The notes under the pieces are model-generated. The model was not told the origin of the DNA. It searched no databases and saw only the letters and a list, made by a program, of their open reading frames with translations. Positions 25,022 to 33,362 of a stretch of 64,000 nucleotides of DNA are shown in pieces. The position numbers were made by a program, and so were the translations under genes. The stretch's first letter is position 1; every line of letters starts with the position of its first letter. Origin of the DNA: JAPEKQ01 sp964516845 (GTDB taxonomy: Bacteria > Joyebacterota > Joyebacteria > Joyebacterales > Joyebacteraceae); NCBI GenBank assembly GCA_964516845.1, contig CAZEXP010000001.1, positions 62,001 through 126,000 of the forward strand. The letters run 5' to 3'.

Positions 25022-26188
25022 ATGAAGATGATCTACATGGACCACAACGCCACGACGCCGACGGACCCACGCGTACTCGAGGCGATGCTCCCGTACTTCA
25101 CGGAGCGGTTCGGTAATCCCTCGAGTCCCTACAGCCTTGCACACGATCCCCGCCGGGCTCTGGATGCAGCTCGTGAGATGGTCGCCGACTCCCTGGGATG
25201 CGCTCCGGAGCACATCGTGTTCACCGGGTGTGGGTCGGAGTCGGATAACATCGCCATTCAGGGAGTCTGTGCGCTCTGCGATGGCCCTCCGGGCCACATC
25301 GTGACATCGTCCGTCGAGCACCACGCGGTGCTCAACACGTGTGAGCGGATGGAACGCGTCGGGTGGGATGTGAGCTATCTCGGCGTCACCAGCGGTGGTC
25401 TGGTGAGCGTGGGGGACGTCGAGCGGGCGCTGAGACCGGACACTCGGCTTGTGACCATCATGCACGCGAACAATGAGGTGGGCACCGTCCAACCCCTCGA
25501 AGAGATCGGGGAACTGGTCCGCGGACGTGGGATCCCGTTCCACACGGATGCCGTCCAGGCCGTCGGCAAGATCCCGGTGAACGTGGATGCGCTCGGCGTG
25601 GATCTGCTGTCGCTTTCGGCGCACAAGTTCCACGGTCCGAAGGGCGTCGGCGCGCTCTACATACGACCGGGCACCCGCGTGGCGGCTATCACGTTCGGTG
25701 GCCAGCAGGAGCGGGGTCTGAGGCCCGGGACCGAGAATGTCCCGGGGATCGTTGGTCTCGCGACGGCGCTGTCCATCGCGGTCGAGGAGATGACTGAGAC
25801 GATGGCGCGTCTCCAGGCGATGACGAACCGTTTGACGGTCGGGATCCTCGAACGGATCGACGACGTGGTCGTCAACGGTGACGAAGCACACCGTATACCG
25901 GGGACGGCGAATTTCTCGTTCGCGGGGATCGAGGGTGAGAGCATCGTGCTCGGCCTCGACATAGAGGGCGTGGCCGTCTCGACGGGCTCGGCGTGCACGA
26001 CGGACGCCGTGGGTCCGTCGCACGTGCTGCAGGCGATGGGCATTGCGCCGAACCTCGCGCAGGGTTCGCTCCGTTTCGGATTGGGACGGGACACGGTCGA
26101 CGAGGACGTCAGCCATGTTCTGGCCTTGTTGCCGGGGATCATCGAACGCCTCCGGGCGATGTCGCCCTTCTCGAGCACGGGTTCGTAG
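25022..26188 (+). CDS. Cysteine desulfurase, NifS/IscS family
   Basis: 388 residues; PLP-dependent removal of sulfur from cysteine for Fe-S clusters and thiolated tRNA. It begins MKMIYMDHNATTPTDPRV, the typical N-terminus, so ATG 25022 is the start. EHHAVLNTCE, THTDAVQ-like FHTDAVQAVGKIPV, the PLP lysine in SLSAHKFHGPKGVG and the catalytic Cys loop STGSACTTDA (about residue 325) are all present. No IscU, IscR or MnmA gene is adjacent, so its main client is unclear. Group I (NifS/IscS), rather than SufS, fits the active-site loop. Confidence 0.94.
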   Translation: MKMIYMDHNATTPTDPRVLEAMLPYFTERFGNPSSPYSLAHDPRRALDAAREMVADSLGCAPEHIVFTGCGSESDNIAIQGVCALCDGPPGHIVTSSVEHHAVLNTCERMERVGWDVSYLGVTSGGLVSVGDVERALRPDTRLVTIMHANNEVGTVQPLEEIGELVRGRGIPFHTDAVQAVGKIPVNVDALGVDLLSLSAHKFHGPKGVGALYIRPGTRVAAITFGGQQERGLRPGTENVPGIVGLATALSIAVEEMTETMARLQAMTNRLTVGILERIDDVVVNGDEAHRIPGTANFSFAGIEGESIVLGLDIEGVAVSTGSACTTDAVGPSHVLQAMGIAPNLAQGSLRFGLGRDTVDEDVSHVLALLPGIIERLRAMSPFSSTGS

Positions 26189-26200
26189 GAGTGCGCTGAT

Positions 26201-27187
26201 ATGAGCATGGGACTCGCGACATGGCGGAGGGCGCGGATGGCCCTCCGCATCTTTGTGCCCGCTTTCTGGCTGTTCGTGTTCGTGGCGCCGTTGGCGGCGC
26301 AGCAGGACGGGAATCACGAGGATAGGAAGAGCGTCACGCGTTCCGGCGTCACGACGACGTTCGGACCCGCGGAGCAGCGGCTGGCGGAGCACGTTCTCGA
26401 CGTGGTCATCGAGGAGCGGGAGAACCTGTCGAAGCGCTTCCCGCACGCCGAGCTGGGTCGCATCAGCGTGGATGTGGCCGCGTCGGAGCAGGAGTTCGCC
26501 GCGCTGAGCTACGGAGGCGTGCCTGACTGGGGCGCGGGTTGTGCGATAGATGCCGAGCGACGGATTGTCGTGCGCTCTCCGAGAGCCGCAAGCGCGCCGC
26601 ACGACCTGCGGACGTTGCTGCGCCATGAGCTGGCGCATCTCGCCATTCAGGATGAGCTGGGAGACGTTCGCGCCCCGCGCTGGTTTCACGAGGGGACGGC
26701 ATCGGCGGTCGCCGGGGAGTGGCGACTCGAGGAGTCGGCCGCGATCGCGATGGCCGCGTGGCGAGGAACGCTGCTGCGTCCGAGCGAGCTGGCGCATCGC
26801 TTCCCCACGAACGCACGCCTGGCGCGTCTGGCGTACGCCGAGAGCTATCAGGCGGTGCTCCTGCTGGAAGAGCTCTCGGGCGAGGACAACGTGGAGGAGC
26901 TCGTTCGTACGGTCGGAGCCGAGCAGAGCTTCGAGCATGCGCTGCGGCGGCTGTTCTCGGTCGACGCAGCCACGTTCGATGAGCTGCTCCTGCATCGGCT
27001 GAGAGAGCGGTTCGGGCTGGCGCTGCTGCTGCGTCGCGGCAATCTCCTGTTCGTCGCGGCTGCCGTGCTCGTTCTGGTCGGCGCGCTCCTGAGGTGGAGG
27101 CGTTCGCGCCTCCGTCTGTCGGAGTGGGAGCGGGAGGAACGGGAGCGTCGGGTCCGCGATGGCGGCGCCGGGGGGTCGTGGCGCTAA
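26201..27187 (+). CDS. Membrane-anchored MA-clan metallopeptidase-like protein
   Basis: 328 residues. A hydrophobic N-terminal segment (MALRIFVPAFWLFVFVAPLAAQ) acts as signal peptide or anchor. The middle contains the gluzincin motif RHELAHLAI (HExxH, about 146-150) and, about 20 residues on, WFHEGTAS with the third-ligand Glu, as in peptidase-MA-like bacterial proteins. A C-terminal transmembrane helix (LLFVAAAVLVLVGALLRW) leaves a short charged tail, probably cytosolic. ATG 26207 or later are alternative starts. The substrate is unknown. It ends just before a strong tRNA promoter. Confidence 0.72.
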   Translation: MSMGLATWRRARMALRIFVPAFWLFVFVAPLAAQQDGNHEDRKSVTRSGVTTTFGPAEQRLAEHVLDVVIEERENLSKRFPHAELGRISVDVAASEQEFAALSYGGVPDWGAGCAIDAERRIVVRSPRAASAPHDLRTLLRHELAHLAIQDELGDVRAPRWFHEGTASAVAGEWRLEESAAIAMAAWRGTLLRPSELAHRFPTNARLARLAYAESYQAVLLLEELSGEDNVEELVRTVGAEQSFEHALRRLFSVDAATFDELLLHRLRERFGLALLLRRGNLLFVAAAVLVLVGALLRWRRSRLRLSEWEREERERRVRDGGAGGSWR

Positions 27188-27207
27188 GCCCCCGCAGGCC
27201 TTTCGGT

Positions 27208-27236
27208 TTGACAGCCCCATCGGGCATTGCTATACT
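27208..27236 (+). promoter_or_regulatory. Strong promoter for the first tRNA cluster
   Basis: TTGACA (27208-27213), 17-bp spacer, TATACT (27231-27236), 13 bp before the first tRNA. This is one of the best consensus matches in the window. Confidence 0.85.
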
Positions 27237-27249
27237 GCTGCATGAGGGT

Positions 27250-27336
27250 GGAGGGCTAGACCTAACTGGTAAGGCAGCGGTCTTGAAAACCGCCGGGCTC
27301 ACGCCCTTGAGGGTTCGAGTCCCTCGCCCTCCGCCA
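27250..27336 (+). tRNA. tRNA-Ser (anticodon TGA)
   Basis: 87 nt with encoded CCA. Acceptor GGAGGGC pairs with GCCCTCC; the anticodon loop is CTTGAAA between GCGGT and ACCGC; the long variable arm is that of a type II tRNA; the T-arm contains GGTTCGAGTCC. Confidence 0.93.
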
Positions 27337-27377
27337 GAGCATCGGCGACAGGCGGATCTGCGAATACGCAATGACAC

Positions 27378-27467
<90 letters not shown>

Positions 27468-27475
27468 GACATAGA

Positions 27476-27552
27476 GCGCCCATAGCTCAATTGGATAGAG
27501 CACCTGACTACGGATCAGGAGGCTGGGGGTTCGAATCCTCCTGGGCGTACCA
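27476..27552 (+). tRNA. tRNA-Arg (anticodon ACG)
   Basis: 77 nt with encoded CCA. Acceptor GCGCCCA pairs with TGGGCGT; anticodon loop CTACGGA between CCTGA and TCAGG. A34 of this tRNA is the normal substrate of TadA, which is encoded about 10 kb downstream. Confidence 0.92.
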
Positions 27553-27558
27553 CATGAG

Positions 27559-27585
27559 CGCCTCCGGTCGTACCGACCGGGGGCG
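27559..27585 (+). terminator. Hairpin terminator after the first tRNA cluster
   Basis: A 12-bp stem (27559-27570 with 27574-27585, one T-G pair, loop TAC). No gene is seen from here to 27740. Confidence 0.65.
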
Positions 27586-27741
27586 TTCGTACGTGCGGGG
27601 CGCGCGGTATCCTCTCCTGGATACAGAGCGTCCGGCCGAGTCCCGGCGGTCCGGAGCATGGATTGTTGCAGACGTAAGACCACGCCCCACAAGCGGTTTG
27701 CATAAGGGTACGAACTTTGCAAGGACAGATGGTGGGCCCGC

Positions 27742-27770
27742 TTGACTCCTCGAGCGTGCACGCCTAGGAT
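27742..27770 (+). promoter_or_regulatory. Promoter for the SbcD-like gene
   Basis: TTGACT (27742-27747), 17-bp spacer, TAGGAT (27765-27770), about 40 bp before the GTG start. Confidence 0.6.
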
Positions 27771-27808
27771 GTTGCTCGGCCACATCATGCTTCTCCTCTG
27801 GAGGTCTT

Positions 27809-28951
27809 GTGCCGACCATTATCCACACAGCGGACGTTCATCTCGGAGCGCCGCTCGGCTGGCTGGGTGACCGCGCCGGCGATCAGCGGAATCAGCTCCG
27901 TCTGACGTTCCGCTCGCTGATCGACATGACACGTGAGGAGGACGCCGACTGCCTTCTCATTGCGGGGGACCTTTTCGACAGCAACCGGCCGCCCGCCTCG
28001 GAGGTGCGGTTCGTCATGCGGGAACTCGCAAGGCTCACGGGGGCGTCGGAGGCGCACGTCGTGCTTCTTCCCGGCTCCCATGACCATGCGGGAGAAGGTT
28101 CGGTCTACGAGTGCTACGCCGATGAGTTCGAGCAGATCGACCGTGTTTCGGTGCTCGGGATCGGTGGTGTGACCTCCGTTCGGGTCCCGAGAGCGGGGCT
28201 CTCAGTGCACGGTGCGCCGCCGAGATCGAACCGCTCGAGCGAGCACCAGATGCTCTCACTGCGTCCCGACCCCGAGTCCAACCACAACATCGCGGTGCTC
28301 CACGGCTCGGTCGACCTCGTGCCTGGCGCGCCGGATGATCACCCGATCCTCCGCGAGGAACTGCGCGCCCCGGGTTGGTCGTACGTGGCGCTCGGACACT
28401 GGCACTCCTGGAAGCAGATTGACGGCGGTGACGCGCCGGCGGTCTATCCCGGCGCTCCCGAGATCGTGGCGCCGGATCAGGCAGGCTCTGGATACGTGGC
28501 GCGCGTGACGCTGAACCGTGACGGCACGCGTGTGTCGCAGGTTGCAGTGGCCGAGCGACAGCTGGCGGTTGCGACGGTCGACGTTGCCGGTGCACAGGAT
28601 ACCATCGAGGTCGCGCGTCGCGTGCGGACCGCGGTCCCGGCGTCGCCCGACACGATCCTGAGGACCGCGCTGACGGGGCTGATCCCGCTGGATTCGTCAT
28701 TCGACGTGCGGGTCCTGCTTGAGGAACTCAAGGGAGACTACTTCCAGGTTCTCCCACCGAAGCAGTCGTACCACGTCCGGCTCACCGACGCGGACATGGA
28801 TGCGCTTCCGGAGCGGTTGGTCATCGGGCGCTATGTCCGTCTGATGCGGGTTTCGATCGCGGAGGCCACGAGCGACGCCGAGAGGGATGAGCTGGAGGCG
28901 GCGCTCCAACTCGGCGTGGCGCTCCTGCAGGGGAAGGACGTGCTGTCGTGA
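27809..28951 (+). CDS. SbcD/Mre11/YhaO-like metallophosphoesterase (DNA repair exonuclease family)
   Basis: 380 residues starting at GTG 27809 behind GGAGG. Phosphoesterase motifs run in order: TADVHLGAPL (Asp, His), AGDLFDSN, PGSHDHAG (usually GNHD; here Ser replaces Asn), VLHGSVD and LGHWHSW. The C-terminal 100 residues form the capping domain of this family. It resembles the YhaO branch more than E. coli SbcD. The next gene, overlapping by GTGA, is the SMC-like ATPase partner, so the two should form a nuclease-ATPase complex acting on DNA ends. The Asn-to-Ser change lies at a metal ligand position and may alter activity. Confidence 0.82.
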   Translation: MPTIIHTADVHLGAPLGWLGDRAGDQRNQLRLTFRSLIDMTREEDADCLLIAGDLFDSNRPPASEVRFVMRELARLTGASEAHVVLLPGSHDHAGEGSVYECYADEFEQIDRVSVLGIGGVTSVRVPRAGLSVHGAPPRSNRSSEHQMLSLRPDPESNHNIAVLHGSVDLVPGAPDDHPILREELRAPGWSYVALGHWHSWKQIDGGDAPAVYPGAPEIVAPDQAGSGYVARVTLNRDGTRVSQVAVAERQLAVATVDVAGAQDTIEVARRVRTAVPASPDTILRTALTGLIPLDSSFDVRVLLEELKGDYFQVLPPKQSYHVRLTDADMDALPERLVIGRYVRLMRVSIAEATSDAERDELEAALQLGVALLQGKDVLS

Positions 28952-31059
28952 TCCTGAACCGATTCAGACTGAAGCGGTTCAAGCGCTTCGACGATTTCGA
29001 GATCCATCTGCGGAGGGGTCTCAATCTGCTCGTGGGGCCGAACGAGAGCGGGAAGAGCACGATCGTGGAAGCGCTCGGGATCTCGCTGTTCGTCGATCCG
29101 AGCACGAAGTCGAAGAGCGTCCAGTCTCTGGAGGCCTGGGGAAGCTCAGGCGGCATGGAACTGGAGTTGGAGTTCGAGCACGGCGGCACCGAGTATCTGC
29201 TCGTCAAGAATTTCGGCGAGGGACGGGCCGAACTGACGGGGGGCGGCGAGACGCTGTCCGACCGGGACGCCGTGATGCATCGAGTCGCCGAGATGGTGGG
29301 CTTCGGCAGTCGTGAGGCGTTCGAATCCGTAGCACTGGTGCGCCAGGGCGAGCTGGCCGCGTTCGATGGTCAGTCAGGGAAGAATCGCCGGGCCGAGCTC
29401 GTGCCTATGATCGAGCGCAAGATGACGAGCTCGAGCGGGCGCGTCGACGCGGCGGCCGTCGTCAACGACATCGACAAGGAGATCGCTTCGCTCAGGGTTG
29501 GCATGGACCGGCCGGCGAAGCGGCCTGGACGTCTGAAGGAGCTCCTGGATGAGAGAAGCGACCTCGTCAAGCGGGTCGCGGACGTCGGACAGCGCTGGGG
29601 CATCGTGCTCTCAAGACGAGCGGCGCACGCGCGGCGGAGGCAGGAGTGGACGTCGGCCAAGGAGGATCTTGACCGTCTGGTGCGTATCGTTCGGGAGCAG
29701 GAAGCGCTTCTGGAGATCACGGCGGATCTGGAGCGCGTCGAGGGAGAACTCTCCCGTGCTGAGGCCACGATAGGGCGCGTCCGGCAGCTGCGCTCAGATC
29801 ACGCCGACGCCCTGGGTGAGAAGGACAGCATCTCCGAGGCGGACGCGGAGCGCGTGAGGTCGGCGCAGGGCGAGCTCGAGGCGACCGAGCGGATGATCGC
29901 GGACTTCCGTGCGGAGTCGACGGTCCCGGCGGGCGCGCAGAGCTCCCGGATCGGACTTTTCGCTTTCATCTCGGGCGCGGTCGCTGTCGTGGGCGTGCCC
30001 GTGACGCTGTTCCTTGCCAAGGGGGTGATCCCGCAGACGGTCTCGGGTCTGGCCGCCGCCGGCTTCGCTCTTGGATTCTTCATCATGTTCAGGCGGTTCG
30101 GGGCGCTTCGCGAGCATGAACGGGATCTGGGCAACCTGACACGCGAGCGCGGCAAGCGCGAGCTCGCGCTCCAGGCCGCCCTGATGCAGGTGGGCGTTCC
30201 GAGCTTCGCGGAGTTCTCGCGTCTCTACGAGGACCAGGACAAGCGGTGGCAGCGGGCTGAGATCGCATGTGCGCAGCTGGCCGAAGTCTGTGAATCACAG
30301 GAGCCGGAGACGTTCGAGAAGGGACTCCAGACGCGGGCCGTGACGCTGGGACGGCGTCGCGGCGAACTCAACGCGGCTCTCGCCGAGAGCGGCGGTCCGG
30401 AGACGACGCTTCCACCCGCTGAGATTCTCAAGCTTCGCGATGAGCTCGATGTGAAGCGCGAGCAGGAGAAGACTCTCCGTGAGGCGCTCGCGCGGGACGA
30501 GGTGCGTCTCGAGCGGGACGAGGAGGGGGAGAGCCTGCCGGACCTTGAGGCGCGGCTCGAGACCGTCGATGAAGAGATGGGCGCGATCGAGCGCCGTTTG
30601 GCTGTCCTGGGCCACGCGTCGGCGGGGCTGGAGCAGGCTCTGTCGACGACGAAGGAAGAGGCGGCGGAGGTGCTCGCTCCGATCGTCACACGCGTGCTCT
30701 CGAGGATCACGGCCGGTCGCTATGCGCAGGTCACGGTGAGTCGTGACCTGGCCGTCGCGGTCGACAACCCCTGCGAGCGTCCCGGTGCGCCACGCAATGT
30801 GCTGCAGGGTGACCTGAGCACGGGGACCGTGGACCAGCTCTATCTTGCCACGCGATACGCGCTCCTCGAGTTCCTCTCGGATGTCGAGGGAGCCCCCTTC
30901 ATTCTCGACGACGTCTTCGTCAACTTCGATCCGGAGCGGCGCATCCGGGGGCTTGAACTGCTGCGCGAGTTCTCGGACGAGCGACAGGTCATCGCCTGCA
31001 TGTGCGAGGACCATGGCGCCGAGGCGCCGGTCAACCTCATCCGTCTCGACCCGATCTGA
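28948..31059 (+). CDS. SMC/Rad50-like ATPase with internal membrane helices (YhaN-like)
   Basis: 703 residues. The N-terminus has the Walker A loop LLVGPNESGKSTIVEALG (about 26-43). The C-terminus has an ABC signature-like LSTGTVDQLYLATRYAL and Walker B FILDDVFVNFD, so the head is complete. Between them are coiled-coil arms, and in the middle (about residues 330-375) two strongly hydrophobic stretches, GLFAFISGAVAVVGVPVTLF and TVSGLAAAGFALGFFIMF, predict a membrane hairpin. There is no CxxC zinc hook. The start overlaps the SbcD-like gene. Membrane attachment of a Rad50-type ATPase is unusual. Function in DNA repair is inferred from the pairing. Confidence 0.8.
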   Translation: MILNRFRLKRFKRFDDFEIHLRRGLNLLVGPNESGKSTIVEALGISLFVDPSTKSKSVQSLEAWGSSGGMELELEFEHGGTEYLLVKNFGEGRAELTGGGETLSDRDAVMHRVAEMVGFGSREAFESVALVRQGELAAFDGQSGKNRRAELVPMIERKMTSSSGRVDAAAVVNDIDKEIASLRVGMDRPAKRPGRLKELLDERSDLVKRVADVGQRWGIVLSRRAAHARRRQEWTSAKEDLDRLVRIVREQEALLEITADLERVEGELSRAEATIGRVRQLRSDHADALGEKDSISEADAERVRSAQGELEATERMIADFRAESTVPAGAQSSRIGLFAFISGAVAVVGVPVTLFLAKGVIPQTVSGLAAAGFALGFFIMFRRFGALREHERDLGNLTRERGKRELALQAALMQVGVPSFAEFSRLYEDQDKRWQRAEIACAQLAEVCESQEPETFEKGLQTRAVTLGRRRGELNAALAESGGPETTLPPAEILKLRDELDVKREQEKTLREALARDEVRLERDEEGESLPDLEARLETVDEEMGAIERRLAVLGHASAGLEQALSTTKEEAAEVLAPIVTRVLSRITAGRYAQVTVSRDLAVAVDNPCERPGAPRNVLQGDLSTGTVDQLYLATRYALLEFLSDVEGAPFILDDVFVNFDPERRIRGLELLREFSDERQVIACMCEDHGAEAPVNLIRLDPI

Positions 31060-31089
31060 TACACGTTCCGTCAGCTTCCGTTCCAGCGG

Positions 31090-31131
31090 GAAACGCGCAA
31101 GCCGCCCGGGTCGTTGTGGCTTGCGCGTTTC
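31090..31131 (+). terminator. Hairpin terminator after the SMC-like gene
   Basis: Perfect 14-bp stem (31090-31103 with 31118-31131), 14-nt loop, followed by TTGCG. It separates the nuclease/ATPase pair from the CHAT gene. Confidence 0.65.
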
Positions 31132-31194
31132 TTGCGTGCGTGCGAACATCGGCAGGAGCACATCCGACAGGGTCCGACCGCGATGGGAGCGATC

Positions 31195-32649
31195 ATGTTC
31201 GCGTCACGTTGTCCGCACTGTGGTGGCAGGACCGAGGCAGTGTCCGAGACCTGGGAATCCAGCGGGCGCCTGCTTCATGTGGATCGCTGTGTCTCCTGCG
31301 GCCGCGAGACGGCCCTCGAGTCGACATGGCCGGGACGGCAGCCTCCGTCGTCGACGGTCTCGGGTCGACGAGGGGCTGCCGGCGCGCTCCGGCTTGGAGC
31401 GGCGCTGGCGGCTCTCTGGATCATCCTCCGCATAATAGACTACAGCAGTAGAGCTACCGTCTACGGGTTCGTGGCGGACGCTCTCGAGGCCTTTCGCTCG
31501 CCGGTCTGGATCGGCGTCATCGGGGTTCTGACGACGCTGCTGGTCTGGCTCGCACGACGGAGCCGGGTCGCGAGGGCGGACGAGCTGCTCGTCGAGCACG
31601 TCCAGCTGCGCGTCCGCGGAGAGGACGCGCTGGCCGTCTCGGTGGCTGAGGGACATGATGCGGTCGGTCAGGAACACGAGATCGAACGGGACACGGGGCG
31701 CGAGGCCCGACTCCTTGATGAGTTCGTGCGGCTTGGCCGGCGAGGGTCACGCGGGGGTCAGCTGCCGGGTTCCGAAGCGTCGGGCGATGAGGCTCGCAGG
31801 AAGCTCCTGTCGATCGGTCGCGAACTGGGTGACCTGATGGGTGCGGGGGCGGCGCCGTCTCGCGCGATCCTCGCGTCGCGGGCGTCCCACATGCTCCTGC
31901 GGGTCCCTTCGGAGCTTGCGGGTCTTCCATGGGAACTCGCCGTGCTTCGTGACGGGAGCGGGCCGCTGTGGCAGCTCTTCGCCATGGCGAGACAGGCCGT
32001 CGTGCCGGTCTCGCGGGGCGGGAGCGCGCGCGAGATACGGCTTCCGCTTCGCGTTCTGCTTCTTGCGGACCTGGAGAGTGACGCTCCGGGACGAGGTCTT
32101 CCGGAGGCGGCGCGTGAGGCCGCGGAGATAATGGAACTCGGCGCACAGCGCCCTGATGTGCTCCGGATCGTGCGACGGACGCCCAGGAGCCAGGCGGAAC
32201 TCGAGGAACTGCTCGGTGAGAGGTTCGATATCATCCATTTCGCCGGCCACGGGACGCGTACGGCTGACGGGTCGGCCGCCTGGGCATTGCCGAGTGGTCC
32301 CGCGTCGCCCGCGGGGCTCCGGACACTGGTGGACCCGCCGATGCTGGTCTTTTCGAACGCATGTGTTCCGTCGGGTGAGGACGCGCGGATGGGAGGCGCC
32401 CTCGCGGAGGCGTTTCTCGGATGGGGCGCTCGGGCGTACGTGGGTCCGTTCTGGGATCTCAGCGACCGCGGCAGCGCAGTGTTCGCGCGCGCATTCTACG
32501 CGGCGGTCGCCGATGGCGCGACACTTGGCGACGCGATGCAGACGGCGCGCCGCGTTTCATCAGCGATACACGCTGTGACGTGGGCGGGCTACGTCCTCTA
32601 CGGAGACCCCACGAAGGCTCCGGCCCGCGACGCTTCGAGGCGGCAGTAG
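31195..32649 (+). CDS. Membrane CHAT-domain protein (caspase-like peptidase) with N-terminal zinc ribbon
   Basis: About 484 residues. An N-terminal zinc ribbon (CPHC at 6-9, CVSC at 34-37) precedes two hydrophobic helices (about 66-85 and 103-120), so the protein is membrane-anchored. The C-terminal 280 or so residues are a CHAT domain: SELAGLPWELAVLRD, then IIHFAGHG with the catalytic His (about 352), then VFSNACVPS with the catalytic Cys (about 390), ending TWAGYVLYGDP. Both dyad residues are intact, so it should be an active cysteine protease. ATG 31195 has GGGAG 5 bases upstream; ATG 31183 is possible. It is followed by ECF sigma and zinc-binding genes in the same direction. Confidence 0.85.
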   Translation: MFASRCPHCGGRTEAVSETWESSGRLLHVDRCVSCGRETALESTWPGRQPPSSTVSGRRGAAGALRLGAALAALWIILRIIDYSSRATVYGFVADALEAFRSPVWIGVIGVLTTLLVWLARRSRVARADELLVEHVQLRVRGEDALAVSVAEGHDAVGQEHEIERDTGREARLLDEFVRLGRRGSRGGQLPGSEASGDEARRKLLSIGRELGDLMGAGAAPSRAILASRASHMLLRVPSELAGLPWELAVLRDGSGPLWQLFAMARQAVVPVSRGGSAREIRLPLRVLLLADLESDAPGRGLPEAAREAAEIMELGAQRPDVLRIVRRTPRSQAELEELLGERFDIIHFAGHGTRTADGSAAWALPSGPASPAGLRTLVDPPMLVFSNACVPSGEDARMGGALAEAFLGWGARAYVGPFWDLSDRGSAVFARAFYAAVADGATLGDAMQTARRVSSAIHAVTWAGYVLYGDPTKAPARDASRRQ

Positions 32650-32723
32650 ACTCTCCTCAACGGGTGGGCTTGTGTACGTGCATGCGCCGCGAAGAAGGGG
32701 CGCATGTCGCGCGTCAGGCGTTC

Positions 32724-33362
32724 ATGACAAGGATGGCCTGTTTGACGGGAACCAACGAACGAGACCAGCTTGCGCGCGAGCTTGTCGGGCGTCTTGTCCG
32801 GGGCGACGAGACGGCCTGGGAGAGTTTCGTGACGCAATACCGCCGGCTGATCTTCAGCGCCATCCACCGCGTGAACGAGCGGTACGGCGCGGGTTGGGAT
32901 GAGATCCAGATGGAGGAGCTCTTCTCCGACGCGCTCTACAAGCTCCTGCGGCACGACGCGCGTTCACTGACCGCCTGGGAAGGGCGGTGCCGCCTTGAGA
33001 CCTGGATCTACCGGATCGTCAGGAACGTTTGCATCGACAGACTGAGGCGCGTGACGAGACGCGGCGAGGTCCACGAGGTGGACGAAGAGCGACCGGACCC
33101 GGCGCGTCAGGAGAGCGGGGAGAAGGGACGCGATGAGGTGATCGATCTCCGATTGACGCTCGAACAGGCGATCGACGAGGTTCTTGATCCGAGAGAGGCG
33201 CTGGCCGTGCGGCTGATCTACTTTGAGGGGCATACCTACCGGGACGTGGCCGAAGCGATCGACATGTCGGTCGGCGCCGTCAGCGGCATGGTCTACCGCG
33301 CGCTGTCAAAGATACGTGCGGTTGACGGGATCGCCCGTGAGATGGAGGGGGGAACCGGATGA
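32724..33362 (+). CDS. ECF-type RNA polymerase sigma factor
   Basis: About 212 residues. Region 2 is readable as IFSAIHRVNERYGAGWDEIQMEELFSDALYKLL followed by the -10-binding helix TWIYRIVRNVCIDRLRR. Region 4 has the helix-turn-helix LIYFEGHTYRDVAEAIDMSVGAVSGMVYRALSKIR. There is no region 3 and no C-terminal extension. ATG 32724 is favoured, ATG 32733 is possible, and ribosome-binding evidence is weak for both. Its last codons overlap the next gene by ATGA, the usual coupling of an ECF factor to its anti-sigma. The gene starts 75 bp after the CHAT stop, so the three genes form one unit. Confidence 0.9.
   Translation: MTRMACLTGTNERDQLARELVGRLVRGDETAWESFVTQYRRLIFSAIHRVNERYGAGWDEIQMEELFSDALYKLLRHDARSLTAWEGRCRLETWIYRIVRNVCIDRLRRVTRRGEVHEVDEERPDPARQESGEKGRDEVIDLRLTLEQAIDEVLDPREALAVRLIYFEGHTYRDVAEAIDMSVGAVSGMVYRALSKIRAVDGIAREMEGGTG

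Noticed and set aside
27491..27745. Small + strand open frame over tRNA-Arg and the following spacer
   Set aside because: It overlaps a tRNA gene and its terminator, has no ribosome-binding site, and its translation resembles the tRNA-derived pseudo-peptides common in such regions.
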